A program made the translations under genes and the position numbers. A stretch of 64,000 bases of DNA, taken from assembly GCA_963771505.1 (NCBI GenBank), contig CAVYTO010000005.1:62001-126000 (forward strand), in the 5' to 3' direction. The stretch is from JAJPHW01 sp963771505. Its GTDB lineage: Bacteria > Acidobacteriota > Terriglobia > Terriglobales > Acidobacteriaceae. Under the pieces are notes generated by a model, which saw only the letters and a program-made list of their open reading frames with translations, did no database searches and was not told the origin of the DNA. Positions within the stretch are counted from its first letter, which is position 1; each line of letters opens with the position of its first letter. Positions 1-8,702 of the stretch are shown here, piece by piece.

Positions 1-701
1 TCGCCCGGATGCAACTTGGCGATTTTCTCAAGATCTTCGGCGGAATAAAGGGTGTTGCCGGTAAACGAAATTTTTCCCACCCGCGCCTGCGGTCCGGGGT
101 TCACGTGAAAAACCAATTCCACTTGCTGCGTGTCCGATCGCAGTTGCTGATCGGCGCTGGTGTACGACTGGTAAAAGCCGTTGGTTTCCATCAACTGCGC
201 GATGTTCTTCAACGCGAGGTTGAGCCGTTCCTGAGTGAACACTGTGCCCAATCCCAGCTTGCTGGCATTTGAAATTTGACTCTCTGTGGGGCGCTTGGGC
301 GCACCTTCAATCTGCACTCGTCCCACAAACTCGGTCGGGTCGGTGATGAAGGCGACGCCGGCTTCTCCGTCAGGCGTGCGAGATGCTTCGGCGCGGATGT
401 CTGAGAAGCGCCCGGTCGCATAGAGCTTTTGGATGCTTTCCCGGATCAGCAAACGATTCATCGGCTGGCCGAGCGGCTGAGTCACGAGCTGGAGAAACTC
501 CTTGCGATCGTTCTCGCTGGAAACATTAGGGAACGAAATTTCTTTTACGGTCACACCTTCGAGGGATGAGTCTGCCGATTTTGGCGACTGCTGCTCCGTT
601 TGACCGGGACCGGCAAGTGCCTGACGCCCGGATACCGCGCCCGCGCCGACGCTCACCAGAAAAATGGCCAGGATTGTGGACAGAGTTGTCCTCAGGGGCA
701 A
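1..701 (-). CDS. BamA/Omp85-like POTRA protein, N-terminal part (runs off left edge)
   Basis: Reading right to left from a TTG start at 701 gives an uninterrupted frame to the window edge, about 233 residues. The start is supported by a GGAG ribosome-binding site five bases upstream and by an immediate signal peptide (LPLRTTLSTILAIFLVSVGA). The mature part has POTRA-like stretches: VTVKEISFPNV with LLIRESIQKLYATGRFSDI, then FVGRVQIEGAP, then ARVGKISFTGNTLYSAEDL. This pattern is typical of outer-membrane assembly proteins of the BamA/D15 family, whose C-terminal beta-barrel would lie outside the window. The gene is divergent from the ThiF-like gene. It could instead be a TamA-like or other POTRA protein; the barrel is not visible. 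Confidence 0.75.
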   Translation of the reverse strand, partial: MPLRTTLSTILAIFLVSVGAGAVSGRQALAGPGQTEQQSPKSADSSLEGVTVKEISFPNVSSENDRKEFLQLVTQPLGQPMNRLLIRESIQKLYATGRFSDIRAEASRTPDGEAGVAFITDPTEFVGRVQIEGAPKRPTESQISNASKLGLGTVFTQERLNLALKNIAQLMETNGFYQSYTSADQQLRSDTQQVELVFHVNPGPQARVGKISFTGNTLYSAEDLEKIAKLHPG

Positions 702-763
702 ACGATCTCCTCGAAATGTGCGGATAAACTTAACATTTTCGATGGCCGCCGGAAAGTCGAATG

Positions 764-794
764 TTGCCCGATGCTGGCAAGACATTCCTATAAT
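764..794 (+). promoter_or_regulatory. candidate sigma70-type promoter for the ThiF-like gene
   Basis: A perfect TATAAT lies at 789-794, with TTGCCC at 764-769 as a possible -35 (19-base spacing, longer than ideal). It would place the transcript start near 801, about 27 bases before the ATG at 828. Sequence resemblance only. Confidence 0.35.
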
Positions 795-827
795 AGTGGT
801 TGCGAGCGCAATTCTCGCCAGTGCGCC

Positions 828-1859
828 ATGGAAGCGTTAACCCCAAAACTCGATCAACGCTACTCCCGCCAGGCGTTATTTGCTGGGATTGGGGTCTCGG
901 GGCAGGAAAAGATCGCCGCAGCGCGGGTCGCTGTCGTCGGCTGCGGCGCTACAGGATCGGCCATCAGTTCCCTGCTCGCTCGGGCGGGCGTGGGTACAAT
1001 CCGCATCATTGATCGCGACTATGTCGAGCCCAGCAATCTGCATCGGCAGACTTTGTTCGACGAGAATGACGCATCTGAATCGCTGCCGAAAGCGGTGGCG
1101 GCGGCGCGCAAGATCGCGGCTTTCAATTCGCAGATTGTGGTCGAACACGACGTCGCCGATCTAACCCCTGGCAACATCGCTGAATTGTTGGCTGGCGCGC
1201 AGATTATTCTCGACGGATCGGACAATTACGAGACGCGCTACCTGATCAACGATTTTGCGGTGAAGACCAAGACGCCGTGGGTTTATACGGCTGCGATCGG
1301 CAGTTATTGCGCGACGCTGAACGTGCTGCCAGCTGAGACATCCTGCCTGGCGTGCATTTTTCCCGATGCTCCGTCGGGAATGCTGGAGACCTGCGAGACC
1401 GCAGGGATCCTCAATTCGGCGGTTAATCTGGCCGCTTCGATCGCCGCAACTGAAGCCGTAAAACTGATCGTCGGAGCCGCGGAATACCTGCGCAAGACGC
1501 TTCTTTCTTTTGATATTTGGTCGAATCAACGGGCCGAAATCAACGCCGCGAGTCCGCGGCCCGATTGCCGTGTCTGTGGGCAGCGGTTGTTTACGCATCT
1601 TGCCGGCGAAGGCCGGCCGCAGATCACGCTGTGCGGGCGGAATGCGGTCCAGATTCACGACCGGCACCGGCCGGTTGATTTTGCCGAGATGAGCGAACGG
1701 CTCAAGGTTCACGGTCCAGTCCGCCATAACGACTTTGTTTTGAAGTTCCTACGAGAACCTTACGAAATGACGCTGTTCCCGGATGGCCGCGCCATTATTA
1801 AAGGAACAACTGAGCCCTCGGTTGCCCGAAGCTTCTACGCCCGGTTCGTGGGCAGCTAG
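828..1859 (+). CDS. HesA/MoeB/ThiF family adenylyltransferase (E1-like)
   Basis: 343 residues from ATG 828; upstream in-frame sequence is open but does not look like the family, and 828 places the RYSRQ motif at residue 11 as in MoeB/ThiF proteins. A Rossmann ATP-binding loop VVGCGATGS is at about 36-44, followed by DRDYVEPSNLHRQ. Two Cys pairs for structural zinc are present (CLAC 173-176, CRVC 247-250), and C189 in TCETAGIL matches the MoeB catalytic-cysteine region. The C-terminal ~80 residues carry the extension seen in longer MoeB/ThiF proteins (GRNAVQI ... LFPDGRAIIKGT). The family adenylates the C-terminus of a ThiS or MoaD sulfur carrier for thiamine, molybdopterin or related sulfur transfer. 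No carrier gene lies nearby, so the pathway is undecided. Confidence 0.88.
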   Translation: MEALTPKLDQRYSRQALFAGIGVSGQEKIAAARVAVVGCGATGSAISSLLARAGVGTIRIIDRDYVEPSNLHRQTLFDENDASESLPKAVAAARKIAAFNSQIVVEHDVADLTPGNIAELLAGAQIILDGSDNYETRYLINDFAVKTKTPWVYTAAIGSYCATLNVLPAETSCLACIFPDAPSGMLETCETAGILNSAVNLAASIAATEAVKLIVGAAEYLRKTLLSFDIWSNQRAEINAASPRPDCRVCGQRLFTHLAGEGRPQITLCGRNAVQIHDRHRPVDFAEMSERLKVHGPVRHNDFVLKFLREPYEMTLFPDGRAIIKGTTEPSVARSFYARFVGS

Positions 1860-2015
1860 GGGCGGATGCCATAACCGCCAGAAGCCGCGCCCATCAAGGC
1901 TTTTCACGTGTATTGCCGCGGATTCGGGTGTATGATGCTTTCGTTGGACTGGCTCGGATCGGCTCCCTGTTTCGTCTAGCCAGCTCCTTAACCCGAAGGT
2001 TTTCGTGGAGGAAAT

Positions 2016-2552
2016 ATGCGCATTGTGATTGTTGTTTGCTCGACCATTTTGCTTTCAGGATTAGCCACAGCCCAAGCCCGGATCATCGGCGGCACAGCCG
2101 GCGATTACAGTTCTCCTTACATCTATGCCGCGCCGTTTGAGCCTCTTTTTCGCACGCCGTCCGTTTCTTTTGAACCTGAGGTACCGATGGCCGCGGGCGC
2201 GCGCAACGCGACGTGGGGCAATGTCGCGGGAGCGAGAAACGCCACCACCGAAACTTTGCCACCAGCAGACTACGGCCGGTCTTGGCGCGAACGCGGTTTC
2301 CGTGAAGCGCGTGAAGAACGCGTACATGAAATGGAACCGGCACCACACGAAATGAATGGGAAGGGCGGAAAACGTGAACACCACGTTTTCAATGCTGGCG
2401 CCTCTCAGTGGGAAAGCGAAGGACTCGCGGAAATGACAGGTAAATCAAGCAGCGCCAAAAAGGCCGCGCGTACTTACACTAATCAGGATATTCAACGCAT
2501 GAACGACAACAATGGCAACGTGAAGTACGACGGAAAGACCGAGCACATCTAG
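2016..2552 (+). CDS. small secreted protein of unknown function
   Basis: 178 residues, preceded by a strong GGAGG site five bases before the ATG. The N-terminus is a signal peptide (MRIVIVVCSTILLSGLATAQA, cleavage after AQA), so the protein is probably exported to the periplasm. No known domain recognised. The mature part has a short tandem motif, GARNAT, twice about eleven residues apart (residues ~60-76), then a charged, Glu/Arg/Lys-rich segment, and ends in a polar tail. A rho-independent terminator follows directly, so the gene is probably monocistronic or the end of a unit. Confidence 0.75.
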   Translation: MRIVIVVCSTILLSGLATAQARIIGGTAGDYSSPYIYAAPFEPLFRTPSVSFEPEVPMAAGARNATWGNVAGARNATTETLPPADYGRSWRERGFREAREERVHEMEPAPHEMNGKGGKREHHVFNAGASQWESEGLAEMTGKSSSAKKAARTYTNQDIQRMNDNNGNVKYDGKTEHI

Positions 2553-2570
2553 AACTTAAGCTGGGTCAGA

Positions 2571-2598
2571 GCCGCCCTTGCGAAGGGGCGGCTTTTTT
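2571..2598 (+). terminator. rho-independent terminator
   Basis: A perfect 7-bp GC stem, GCCGCCC (2571-2577) with GGGCGGC (2586-2592), an 8-base loop and six T residues at 2593-2598. It lies 18 bases after the stop of the secreted-protein gene; its T run reaches the convergent ftcD stop codon. Confidence 0.9.
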
Positions 2599-4078
2599 AT
2601 GCCTGCGATCCGGTTAAAGTTGCGGCGACGGAACGTGTTTGTTTTACGAAGGCCGTGTCTTTTATCGATTCCAAGTTGATCTCGACATTCGCGAGAGCGC
2701 CTTCTATCGCGGCTTTTGCCAATGCGACAGCGGTAGTGAGATCTGATTTCATATTCGGATTCGTAATGGGGCCAAGCTTCCCCGCCAGCGTTCTGACTTC
2801 TTCTGATTTTTGCGCGACGCCTAGTGGCACACTCGTGGCCAACTTCAACGTGGATTCGATTTTCGCTTCGCCGTCATCCGCCGCCTTTGCGTTTTTGTAT
2901 GCTTTCATCACCGAGTTATAGGATTCGGCGTCCGCATCGATCGCGGCTTTCAGGCTTTCTTTGAGTCCCGCTAGCTGGCTGATTGCTTCGCGGAGTTGGG
3001 GCTCGTACGCGAGGTACGTTTTCTTGCCTCGCGACATGGAGGCCACCATCATGGCGAGGCCAGCGGCCATGGCCCCGGCAGCGGCCGCAGCGCTGCCTCC
3101 TCCGGGCGTGGCCGTGGGAGCCGCTAGCTGCTCGATGAATGGTTCGACTCCGGCGCGAATCCCACCGACGGCGGCTTTGCCTGACATCACGGCAGACAGG
3201 CGGTTTTCGAGGATTAATGAAGAATCGAAATTCTCCACTTGCAGGAACCACTCAGCAGCAGATTCCAACGCTTTTTTTGGAATCAGGCCGACGATCTCGC
3301 TGGAGGTTGGCAGAACTCCATAACGCGCGGCCTCGCGCTTCACAAACTCAAACACTCGGTGGACGGGCGTTTGCTCGAAGTCGGTGAGGTTCATTGAGAC
3401 TTGAGCTTGTCCCCGCACCAGAAAGCCTGCACCTTTCACGAAACGCAGGCCGCCGCTCGAATAGCGCACAGCTTTCGCAATCTTCTTCGCAATGTCTACG
3501 TCCGGCGTGTTCAGGAAAACGTTGTAGGCGACCAGCGCCTTGCGCGCACCGACGACAGTTGCTCCTGCGCTCGGATGCACTTTGGGATCGCCGAAATCTG
3601 GCTTGCGGGCGGGATTCACGACTATGTCGGTTCGTATCCCTTCAAACTGGCCGCGGCGGATGTTCTCCAGATTCTGGCGCTCCGGCGACGTCGCGGCAGC
3701 TTCATAGAGGTAAACAGGAATTTGAAAACGCTTCCAGACTTCCGAACCAACATGGCGCGCCATGGCGACGCAGTCTTCGATGGTCACGCCATCGATAGGG
3801 ATAAAAGGAATCACATCGGCTGCGCCCATTCGCGGATGCGCGCCCTGATGCGTCGTGAGGTCGATCAGTTCGCTGGCTTTGCCGACGCCGCGAATGGCGG
3901 CTTCCTGAATGGCCTCGAGCTCACCGACTAATGTGATTACGCAGCGATTGTGGTCGCTGTCCATTTCGCGGTCGAGCAGATAAACGCCATCGAGCTTCAT
4001 GGCGGCGACGATCGCGTCCACTTTGGCTTTATCGCGGCCTTCAGAAAAATTCGGAACACATTCAACGAGGGTTGACAT
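2597..4078 (-). CDS. ftcD: bifunctional glutamate formimidoyltransferase / formimidoyl-THF cyclodeaminase
   Basis: 493 residues. The N-terminal ~290 residues are a formiminotransferase: it begins VECVPNFSEGRD and has the catalytic His81 in QGAHPRMGAADV. The C-terminal ~190 residues (from FIEQLAAPTATPGGGSAAA) are the mostly helical cyclodeaminase domain (FTCD_C family). The enzyme moves the formimino group of N-formiminoglutamate to tetrahydrofolate and then cyclises it to methenyl-THF with release of ammonia, linking histidine breakdown to the one-carbon pool. The fusion resembles animal FTCD (~540 aa); many bacteria have separate proteins. No hut genes are present in the window. Start ATG 4078 matches the family N-terminus; no strong ribosome-binding site is seen. 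Confidence 0.93.
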   Translation of the reverse strand: MSTLVECVPNFSEGRDKAKVDAIVAAMKLDGVYLLDREMDSDHNRCVITLVGELEAIQEAAIRGVGKASELIDLTTHQGAHPRMGAADVIPFIPIDGVTIEDCVAMARHVGSEVWKRFQIPVYLYEAAATSPERQNLENIRRGQFEGIRTDIVVNPARKPDFGDPKVHPSAGATVVGARKALVAYNVFLNTPDVDIAKKIAKAVRYSSGGLRFVKGAGFLVRGQAQVSMNLTDFEQTPVHRVFEFVKREAARYGVLPTSSEIVGLIPKKALESAAEWFLQVENFDSSLILENRLSAVMSGKAAVGGIRAGVEPFIEQLAAPTATPGGGSAAAAAGAMAAGLAMMVASMSRGKKTYLAYEPQLREAISQLAGLKESLKAAIDADAESYNSVMKAYKNAKAADDGEAKIESTLKLATSVPLGVAQKSEEVRTLAGKLGPITNPNMKSDLTTAVALAKAAIEGALANVEINLESIKDTAFVKQTRSVAATLTGSQA

Positions 4079-4159
4079 AAGAAATGAGGATAGCGGGTGT
4101 GAGTTTGAGGGTGCAACTCAACCGATCATGGACACGATCATTCGAAAAAGGTCCAGCAA

Positions 4160-5434
4160 CTATTTGGTGACGCTGAGCGAATAGACGATTCCGCAGCCGA
4201 GGAAGCCATCGCAAGCATCCGTCAGGTTGCCGCCAAGTTGGTCGGTCCCGTAAAGCAAGCCGTCGAGAAGAATGACACCGCCGAAGGGATCTCCGTCATA
4301 GGAAAGAATGTTCTCCATCCATGCTCCGCCAGGCAACTGAGGAGGCTGAAGCTGGTAGGTAAATCCTTCATCCACATACGGCGAACACCCCTGGTCCGAT
4401 GCTGTTCCATAAATGTTCCCAACATTGTCGAAAATTACAGCGGAATAGGCAAACGCGCAACCGTCCGTGACATTGTACAAATCGCTCAGAGTCGGGACGC
4501 CATTTACAGAAGACAGCCGATACACTGACGACTCGTTCGTACCATAGATAGAGCCATTGTGAATGGTCAGGCTCGAGAACGGATTCGACGCAGCGCTGTT
4601 TACAAAGCGGAAGACAATTTTCCCTATCCAATTGCCATCGGATGGGCTAAAGCGGAAAATTGTCCCACAGCCGCCGTAGTAAAAACCGTTCACGCAACCG
4701 CCTCCACCAAACTCGGTAGCCCCGTAAAAATTGCCCTTGGCGTCGAACGTTACGCCAGCGTAGGGAATAGCTCCGTCGGACCCGCCGGAGAATTGGTGGA
4801 GCACCGTTTCAATCCAAGGGGCGCCCGGTCCGGCGGGCGGAGCAAGACGGAAAACGGTACCGCAACCTTGGTTCACGCTTTGCAACAGGCACTTCCCGCG
4901 GCCGCCGAGCGTTGTCGTCCCATAAAGACTTCCGGCGGCATCGAATGCGACCCCGGCAAAAGGGGTAGCACCATCAGACGAACTTCCCTGGAAGTTGTAC
5001 AAAATTGTCTCGGTCCAGGAACCGCCCGGCGCAGAAGGCGGAGATAATTCAAAAACGACGCCGCATCCGCCGTTGCAATTTGTGCCTAAGCCGCCGCGTT
5101 GAGTGGTGCCGTAGAGATTGCCTGTCGCGTCGAATACCAAGGCCCCTGCGGCCTGTCCGCCATCGGTGGCTCCCGTGAAGGTGTACAGAACAGTTTCGGC
5201 CCACGCGCCGCCGGGCGATGCCGGTGGCGAGACTTCGTAGACTTCCAAAGGCGTAACACCGTAAAGATTGCCTGCCGCATCTGCCACAAGCGCAGAAACA
5301 GGAGTTGAATCTCCGCCCTTACCGGAAAACGCGTAGAGGGTGGTTTGTTGCACGGTTACACCCCAAAGAACACTTCCGTAAAATAGGAGTGTCAATATCG
5401 AAGCCGCGGTTGCGAGCGTGCATGTTTTGGACAA
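4160..5434 (-). CDS. secreted GloVer-repeat protein (TIGR03803, choice-of-anchor)
   Basis: About 424 residues from the preferred TTG start at 5434, which lies nine bases after GAGGAG and gives a normal signal peptide (LSKTCTLATAASILTLLFYG). A longer GTG-started form (5482, 440 aa) lacks a ribosome-binding site. The body is built from tandem units of roughly 55-60 residues, each with an xVVFELSPPxxPGGxW-like strand, an ETVLYxFxG strand and a GNLYGTT turn: the hallmark of TIGR03803 repeats found in Acidobacteria and some other soil bacteria. The units resemble blades of a beta-propeller. Its role is unknown; export to periplasm or surface is inferred from the signal peptide. Confidence 0.85.
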   Translation of the reverse strand: MSKTCTLATAASILTLLFYGSVLWGVTVQQTTLYAFSGKGGDSTPVSALVADAAGNLYGVTPLEVYEVSPPASPGGAWAETVLYTFTGATDGGQAAGALVFDATGNLYGTTQRGGLGTNCNGGCGVVFELSPPSAPGGSWTETILYNFQGSSSDGATPFAGVAFDAAGSLYGTTTLGGRGKCLLQSVNQGCGTVFRLAPPAGPGAPWIETVLHQFSGGSDGAIPYAGVTFDAKGNFYGATEFGGGGCVNGFYYGGCGTIFRFSPSDGNWIGKIVFRFVNSAASNPFSSLTIHNGSIYGTNESSVYRLSSVNGVPTLSDLYNVTDGCAFAYSAVIFDNVGNIYGTASDQGCSPYVDEGFTYQLQPPQLPGGAWMENILSYDGDPFGGVILLDGLLYGTDQLGGNLTDACDGFLGCGIVYSLSVTK

Positions 5435-5611
5435 GTGACTCAACTCCTCGACTGGCCCGCCTTTTGGGGGAAGCTTCGCCACGGCAATTCTACACTTTTC
5501 TACGCGGCATTCATTCGCAGAAACAAGGCCCTACTTTTCGAGATCAGCGAAAATCAAGGCCTGTCTCATACAGGATAGCGAGTGGCGGACTAAAAACCCG
5601 TCCTCTCCAAA

Positions 5612-5647
5612 CCCCACCCTGTCACAAAGAACGTGACAAGGGTGGGG
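5612..5647. repeat. imperfect inverted repeat
   Basis: CCCCACCC at 5612-5619 pairs with GGGTGGGG at 5640-5647, and the inner arms GTCAC (5621-5625) and GTGAC (5633-5637) extend the stem past a bulge. It lies in the 313-base gap between the GloVer gene start and the small secreted-peptide gene. It looks like a dispersed palindromic element of the kind common in acidobacterial intergenic DNA, but no second copy of this exact unit is seen in the window. Confidence 0.6.
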
Positions 5648-5663
5648 CATCCTGCGGGAAACG

Positions 5664-5700
5664 AAAAACGGGCAGACAATCCAATGATGAATTGTCTGCC
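5664..5700 (-). terminator. rho-independent terminator of the small secreted-peptide gene
   Basis: A perfect 10-bp stem (GGCAGACAAT 5671-5680, ATTGTCTGCC 5691-5700) with a 10-base loop. Read on the minus strand it is followed by CCGTTTTTC, a short U tract. It begins 48 bases after the stop of the 57-residue gene at 5748. Confidence 0.75.
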
Positions 5701-5747
5701 CGCGATCCGAAGCCGTTTAGGGCGGCTGGAAAATTCGATTTCTGAGA

Positions 5748-5921
5748 CTATTTCGGAGGGCGAACCGGAATCGGAGCGCCGTCTTCGAACGTCACACAGT
5801 GATTACTAATCGTAGCTTTGGGAGGACGAACCGGAATCGGAGCGCCGTCTTCAGCCATCATAGGTGCAGCCAAAGCGGCTACGCCTACCATCAGGATCAA
5901 CATCCTGACCGCACTTTTCAT
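5748..5921 (-). CDS. 57-residue secreted peptide with a duplicated 12-residue motif
   Basis: ATG at 5921 with AGGAG seven bases upstream and TAG at 5750-5748. The protein starts with a signal peptide (MKSAVRMLILMVGVAALAAP, probable cleavage at MMA/ED), leaving a mature peptide of about 34 residues. The motif EDGAPIPVRPPK occurs twice, at 24-35 and 46-57, separated by ATISNHCVTF; the second copy is the C-terminus. The repeat is near-identical at DNA level (26 identical bases), so it is a recent duplication. It has its own terminator and a perfect TATAAT upstream, so I regard it as a real gene. Function unknown; a proline-rich exported peptide with a single Cys. Confidence 0.72.
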   Translation of the reverse strand: MKSAVRMLILMVGVAALAAPMMAEDGAPIPVRPPKATISNHCVTFEDGAPIPVRPPK

Positions 5922-5974
5922 ATTACTTCTCCTAGTGCGGATCCCCTGGGAGCGGGAATCCTCAAGTGCGGCAA

Positions 5975-5980
5975 ATTATA
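5975..5980 (-). promoter_or_regulatory. candidate -10 box for the small secreted-peptide gene
   Basis: TATAAT on the minus strand, about 54 bases before the ATG at 5921; no good -35 at 16-18 bases. The rest of the gap to the next gene (to 6162) holds a short palindrome GTTAAGCCTTAAC at 6088-6100 and nothing else I recognise. Confidence 0.35.
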
Positions 5981-6162
5981 AACGTGGAGTCAAGTTTTCC
6001 ACACAAATATTTTTTGCAGCTTGAGATGTGAGCGGAGTTTGGACGTGGCTGCGCCTAAGACAGGTGCCGAGAATTAGGAACCTACACGTTAAGCCTTAAC
6101 CTAACACTTGAATCTGGACGAAGAGATGAGTAGGTGCGGTAGCGGACAGGCTTAGGTCTGGT

Positions 6163-7080
6163 CTATTTCTCGGCTGGCTCCGCGACTGAAGAGCGTTGCG
6201 GCTCAGGTGAGACTGATCGGTAGCCCATGAGTCGGCTGCTGGGCTGCTCTGTGATCGGAGCCGATGCGTCTCCGTGATTGCGCGAGAACGCGCGTTCGAC
6301 CATGCCTTCGAACATCGGGATAAGGGAATTTTCAGTTGCGGGATTCTGAATGTCGCTCAGGCCGCGGTCCCAACGCTGAGAGATCAACATCGAACCGGAC
6401 TGATCGAGAACTGGGAATTTCACCAAGCAGTATCCAAGCCAGACGACAACGGCCAGGTTGTACATTCCTACGTTCAGAAGCGACATGTTGTCCTCGGAAA
6501 TGCGGCCCGCGTCGAAGAGCGCGACTACCGCCAACTCAACCAAAGCGAACCCTCCGAAACCGAGCATGATGCCAAAGCTAAGTTGCTTGCGCGACGCGCC
6601 TAGATATTTCGAGAAGACAAGCAGAAACAGAACCAAGCCGCACTGGATTACGCGTACGCAGCGTTCCAACGTCATTACGGCTTCCACAATAGGACTTTTC
6701 GAGGTCGGACTCGCGGCCGCTACAACTGCGGCAACCATCAGCATGACGAAACCAGACCACGTGAATAAGACAGTGCCTAAGTCTTTCAGGGTGTGGAATG
6801 GGCGAAAAATATCACCGAAGATTTCGTGGATAACAAAGAAACCTACGCCTGAACTGATTACCGCCAATATCCAGTATGAATAGAAGAAAGCGCTGTACGA
6901 ACCCTTCATGTAGATCGGAAAGCAGATTGCAAACATCACAATTTCAGTCAGCAGATATGCGAAAAATATTGGAAACTTGCGCTGCAGGCCGCGTCGAATC
7001 ATGGTGATCGCGACCACGGCCTGAAGCACCGGGTGAGCGACCCAACAGATAAGGTAAGTCAGGGCCAACGGAGGGTTCAT
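6163..7080 (-). CDS. multi-spanning membrane protein of unknown function
   Basis: 305 residues. About seven hydrophobic segments (near residues 5-27, 35-57, 67-88, 105-127, 143-160, 170-190, 203-222), then a cytosolic-looking polar tail of ~80 residues with no domain I recognise. GAGAAG lies a few bases before the ATG. Proteins of this size and topology recur in Acidobacteria as uncharacterised membrane proteins; I cannot assign a role. It is on the same strand as, but well separated from, the DUF58 gene upstream. Confidence 0.75.
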   Translation of the reverse strand: MNPPLALTYLICWVAHPVLQAVVAITMIRRGLQRKFPIFFAYLLTEIVMFAICFPIYMKGSYSAFFYSYWILAVISSGVGFFVIHEIFGDIFRPFHTLKDLGTVLFTWSGFVMLMVAAVVAAASPTSKSPIVEAVMTLERCVRVIQCGLVLFLLVFSKYLGASRKQLSFGIMLGFGGFALVELAVVALFDAGRISEDNMSLLNVGMYNLAVVVWLGYCLVKFPVLDQSGSMLISQRWDRGLSDIQNPATENSLIPMFEGMVERAFSRNHGDASAPITEQPSSRLMGYRSVSPEPQRSSVAEPAEK

Positions 7081-7223
7081 GATGTCTTCTCGTCTGGCAT
7101 GTCAACAGCCGGGGCGCATCGCTTGGTTTAACTCCCGAAATGCAACTCTAAGCAGCTTTGGGCATTGGGTCAAATACCTTTGGGATAACTAAAGTAACCT
7201 CCAACTTCGGCCATTCTGAACCA

Positions 7224-8603
7224 TTATCCCAGCTGCACCAGCGACATGCTGTTCTGGAGCGAGGCCGGTAGGTCGCTTAGGTTCCTTCCAGTAATAACCA
7301 GGTTGTATCCCGAAAACTGTGCCAGGTCTTTTCCTTCGAGACGCTGGGAAGCGGGAACAATAGAGGCGAGATGGGCTAGAAAATCGTAAACGTCTTTCCA
7401 CACTTGGCCCGACACCGCGAAGCAGACCTGGCTTTCTTGCCGAGCCCAAAACCAAGCGACCGACGCGGCCAGCATTACCGCCCGCTCGTATTTTTCAGGC
7501 GAGAGTTCGCCATCCACTGGATTGTCGAACACGATTCGCAGCCGGCGTTCATCCTGCATGCGGAGTTCGCGCACCTTGAGCGAGCCCGAACGCGCCGTCG
7601 CTTTCCAATCCACGTGACGAACTGAATCGCCTTGGGCATATTCGCGTATGAGAAATAGATCGTGCCCTTGGCCGCGGCGAAACGAGTCCCATTCCCCTTG
7701 AATGGACGGCAACAGGTCAAGCGAAGTCTGATATTGATCAACCCCGGGGAAAACGATTATGTCGTTCTTGGGATGTATCCGGCGCGTCTTTGCGATGAAC
7801 GCGAAAGGAAAACGCGTTTGCAAACCGAGGTTGTCGAGTTTATGCCGTCCGCGTTGCGGAAACGTCAGTTCGAAGTCTGCCGAAGCGCTGCCGCCCGCGG
7901 GAATCAGCGGGAAGTATTTTGAGCCCTGTAAAACGCCAGTTTGAGCAGCCGAAGATTTGCTCTTTCGCCGAAAGCGAAGCGTTTTCTTAGAGGGATCAAG
8001 CGAAACTGCCGAGATAGAAAACGATGGAAACCATCGTCGTCGATTGCGCAGCAGGACCCGAGCCCTCACCGATTCCCCGGCGAAGATGTGCTCGGGCAGT
8101 CGTATATTTGAGTCAATTTGGCGCAGAACGAATGCTGAGGCAATGCCGGAAATCAGAATTGCAGCCAACATTACCGAAACCACGATGTAAAGCAAATTGT
8201 TTCCGGTGTTCAGAGCGGCAATGCCGATCACTAATACCGCGGCGACGTAGAGTATCCCAACCCGGGTGACCTCGTAATCGATGGCGTCGCGCAGCCGCGA
8301 TCCCGCAACGCGGCGGGCGAGGACCGGCAAGGTATAGATACCTACCATGACCGCCAAAATAAGCGCCAATCCGGAGAGAAACAGCGTTGCCCAGAAGCTG
8401 CCGGATTCGCGCGCCACCGTTGAAAACAGGGCGGCCGCGAAGGCAAGCGCCAAGCCGGCAAGAGCGGCGAAGAACCGCAGCCAGACTTCACGCGCTTCTC
8501 CCCTGATGATGCGAAATATCCGCAAAAAAGCGCGGCGGCCAACAATCGGGGTTCGAGGCGAATCAAACGTATTGGACACGGTTTTTCTGTCCGAGGTTAC
8601 CAT
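7224..8603 (-). CDS. DUF58 domain membrane protein
   Basis: 459 residues. Two pairs of transmembrane helices occupy residues ~40-100 and ~115-160. A beta-rich segment follows (~165-290), and the DUF58 core is at ~305-400, including RHVDWKATARSGSLKVREL, the family signature, and a following vWA-like fold. DUF58 proteins usually sit beside a MoxR AAA+ ATPase and are thought to act in metal insertion or envelope-protein maturation. Here no moxR gene adjoins, so this copy is an orphan in the window. The start at ATG 8603 is the first in frame. Confidence 0.85.
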   Translation of the reverse strand: MVTSDRKTVSNTFDSPRTPIVGRRAFLRIFRIIRGEAREVWLRFFAALAGLALAFAAALFSTVARESGSFWATLFLSGLALILAVMVGIYTLPVLARRVAGSRLRDAIDYEVTRVGILYVAAVLVIGIAALNTGNNLLYIVVSVMLAAILISGIASAFVLRQIDSNIRLPEHIFAGESVRARVLLRNRRRWFPSFSISAVSLDPSKKTLRFRRKSKSSAAQTGVLQGSKYFPLIPAGGSASADFELTFPQRGRHKLDNLGLQTRFPFAFIAKTRRIHPKNDIIVFPGVDQYQTSLDLLPSIQGEWDSFRRGQGHDLFLIREYAQGDSVRHVDWKATARSGSLKVRELRMQDERRLRIVFDNPVDGELSPEKYERAVMLAASVAWFWARQESQVCFAVSGQVWKDVYDFLAHLASIVPASQRLEGKDLAQFSGYNLVITGRNLSDLPASLQNSMSLVQLG

Positions 8604-8702
8604 CTGTAACAGGCGCCAACAATTGCCGGAAGGACAACGCCGAGTGCAGTTTAGCTTCGAGTGCGCGGTGTCTATTCTGACGAGAACTACACGCTTTGCG
8701 GA

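Noticed and set aside
828..1859. Bacterial ubiquitin-like (Bil-type or CBASS E1) defence system
   Set aside because: The protein is a plain MoeB/ThiF-type enzyme with its C-terminal extension; there is no E2, JAB or ubiquitin-like gene beside it.
7224..8603. DUF58 gene as part of a MoxR-vWA system
   Set aside because: The usual MoxR ATPase and vWA partners are absent from both flanks, so only the single protein can be claimed.
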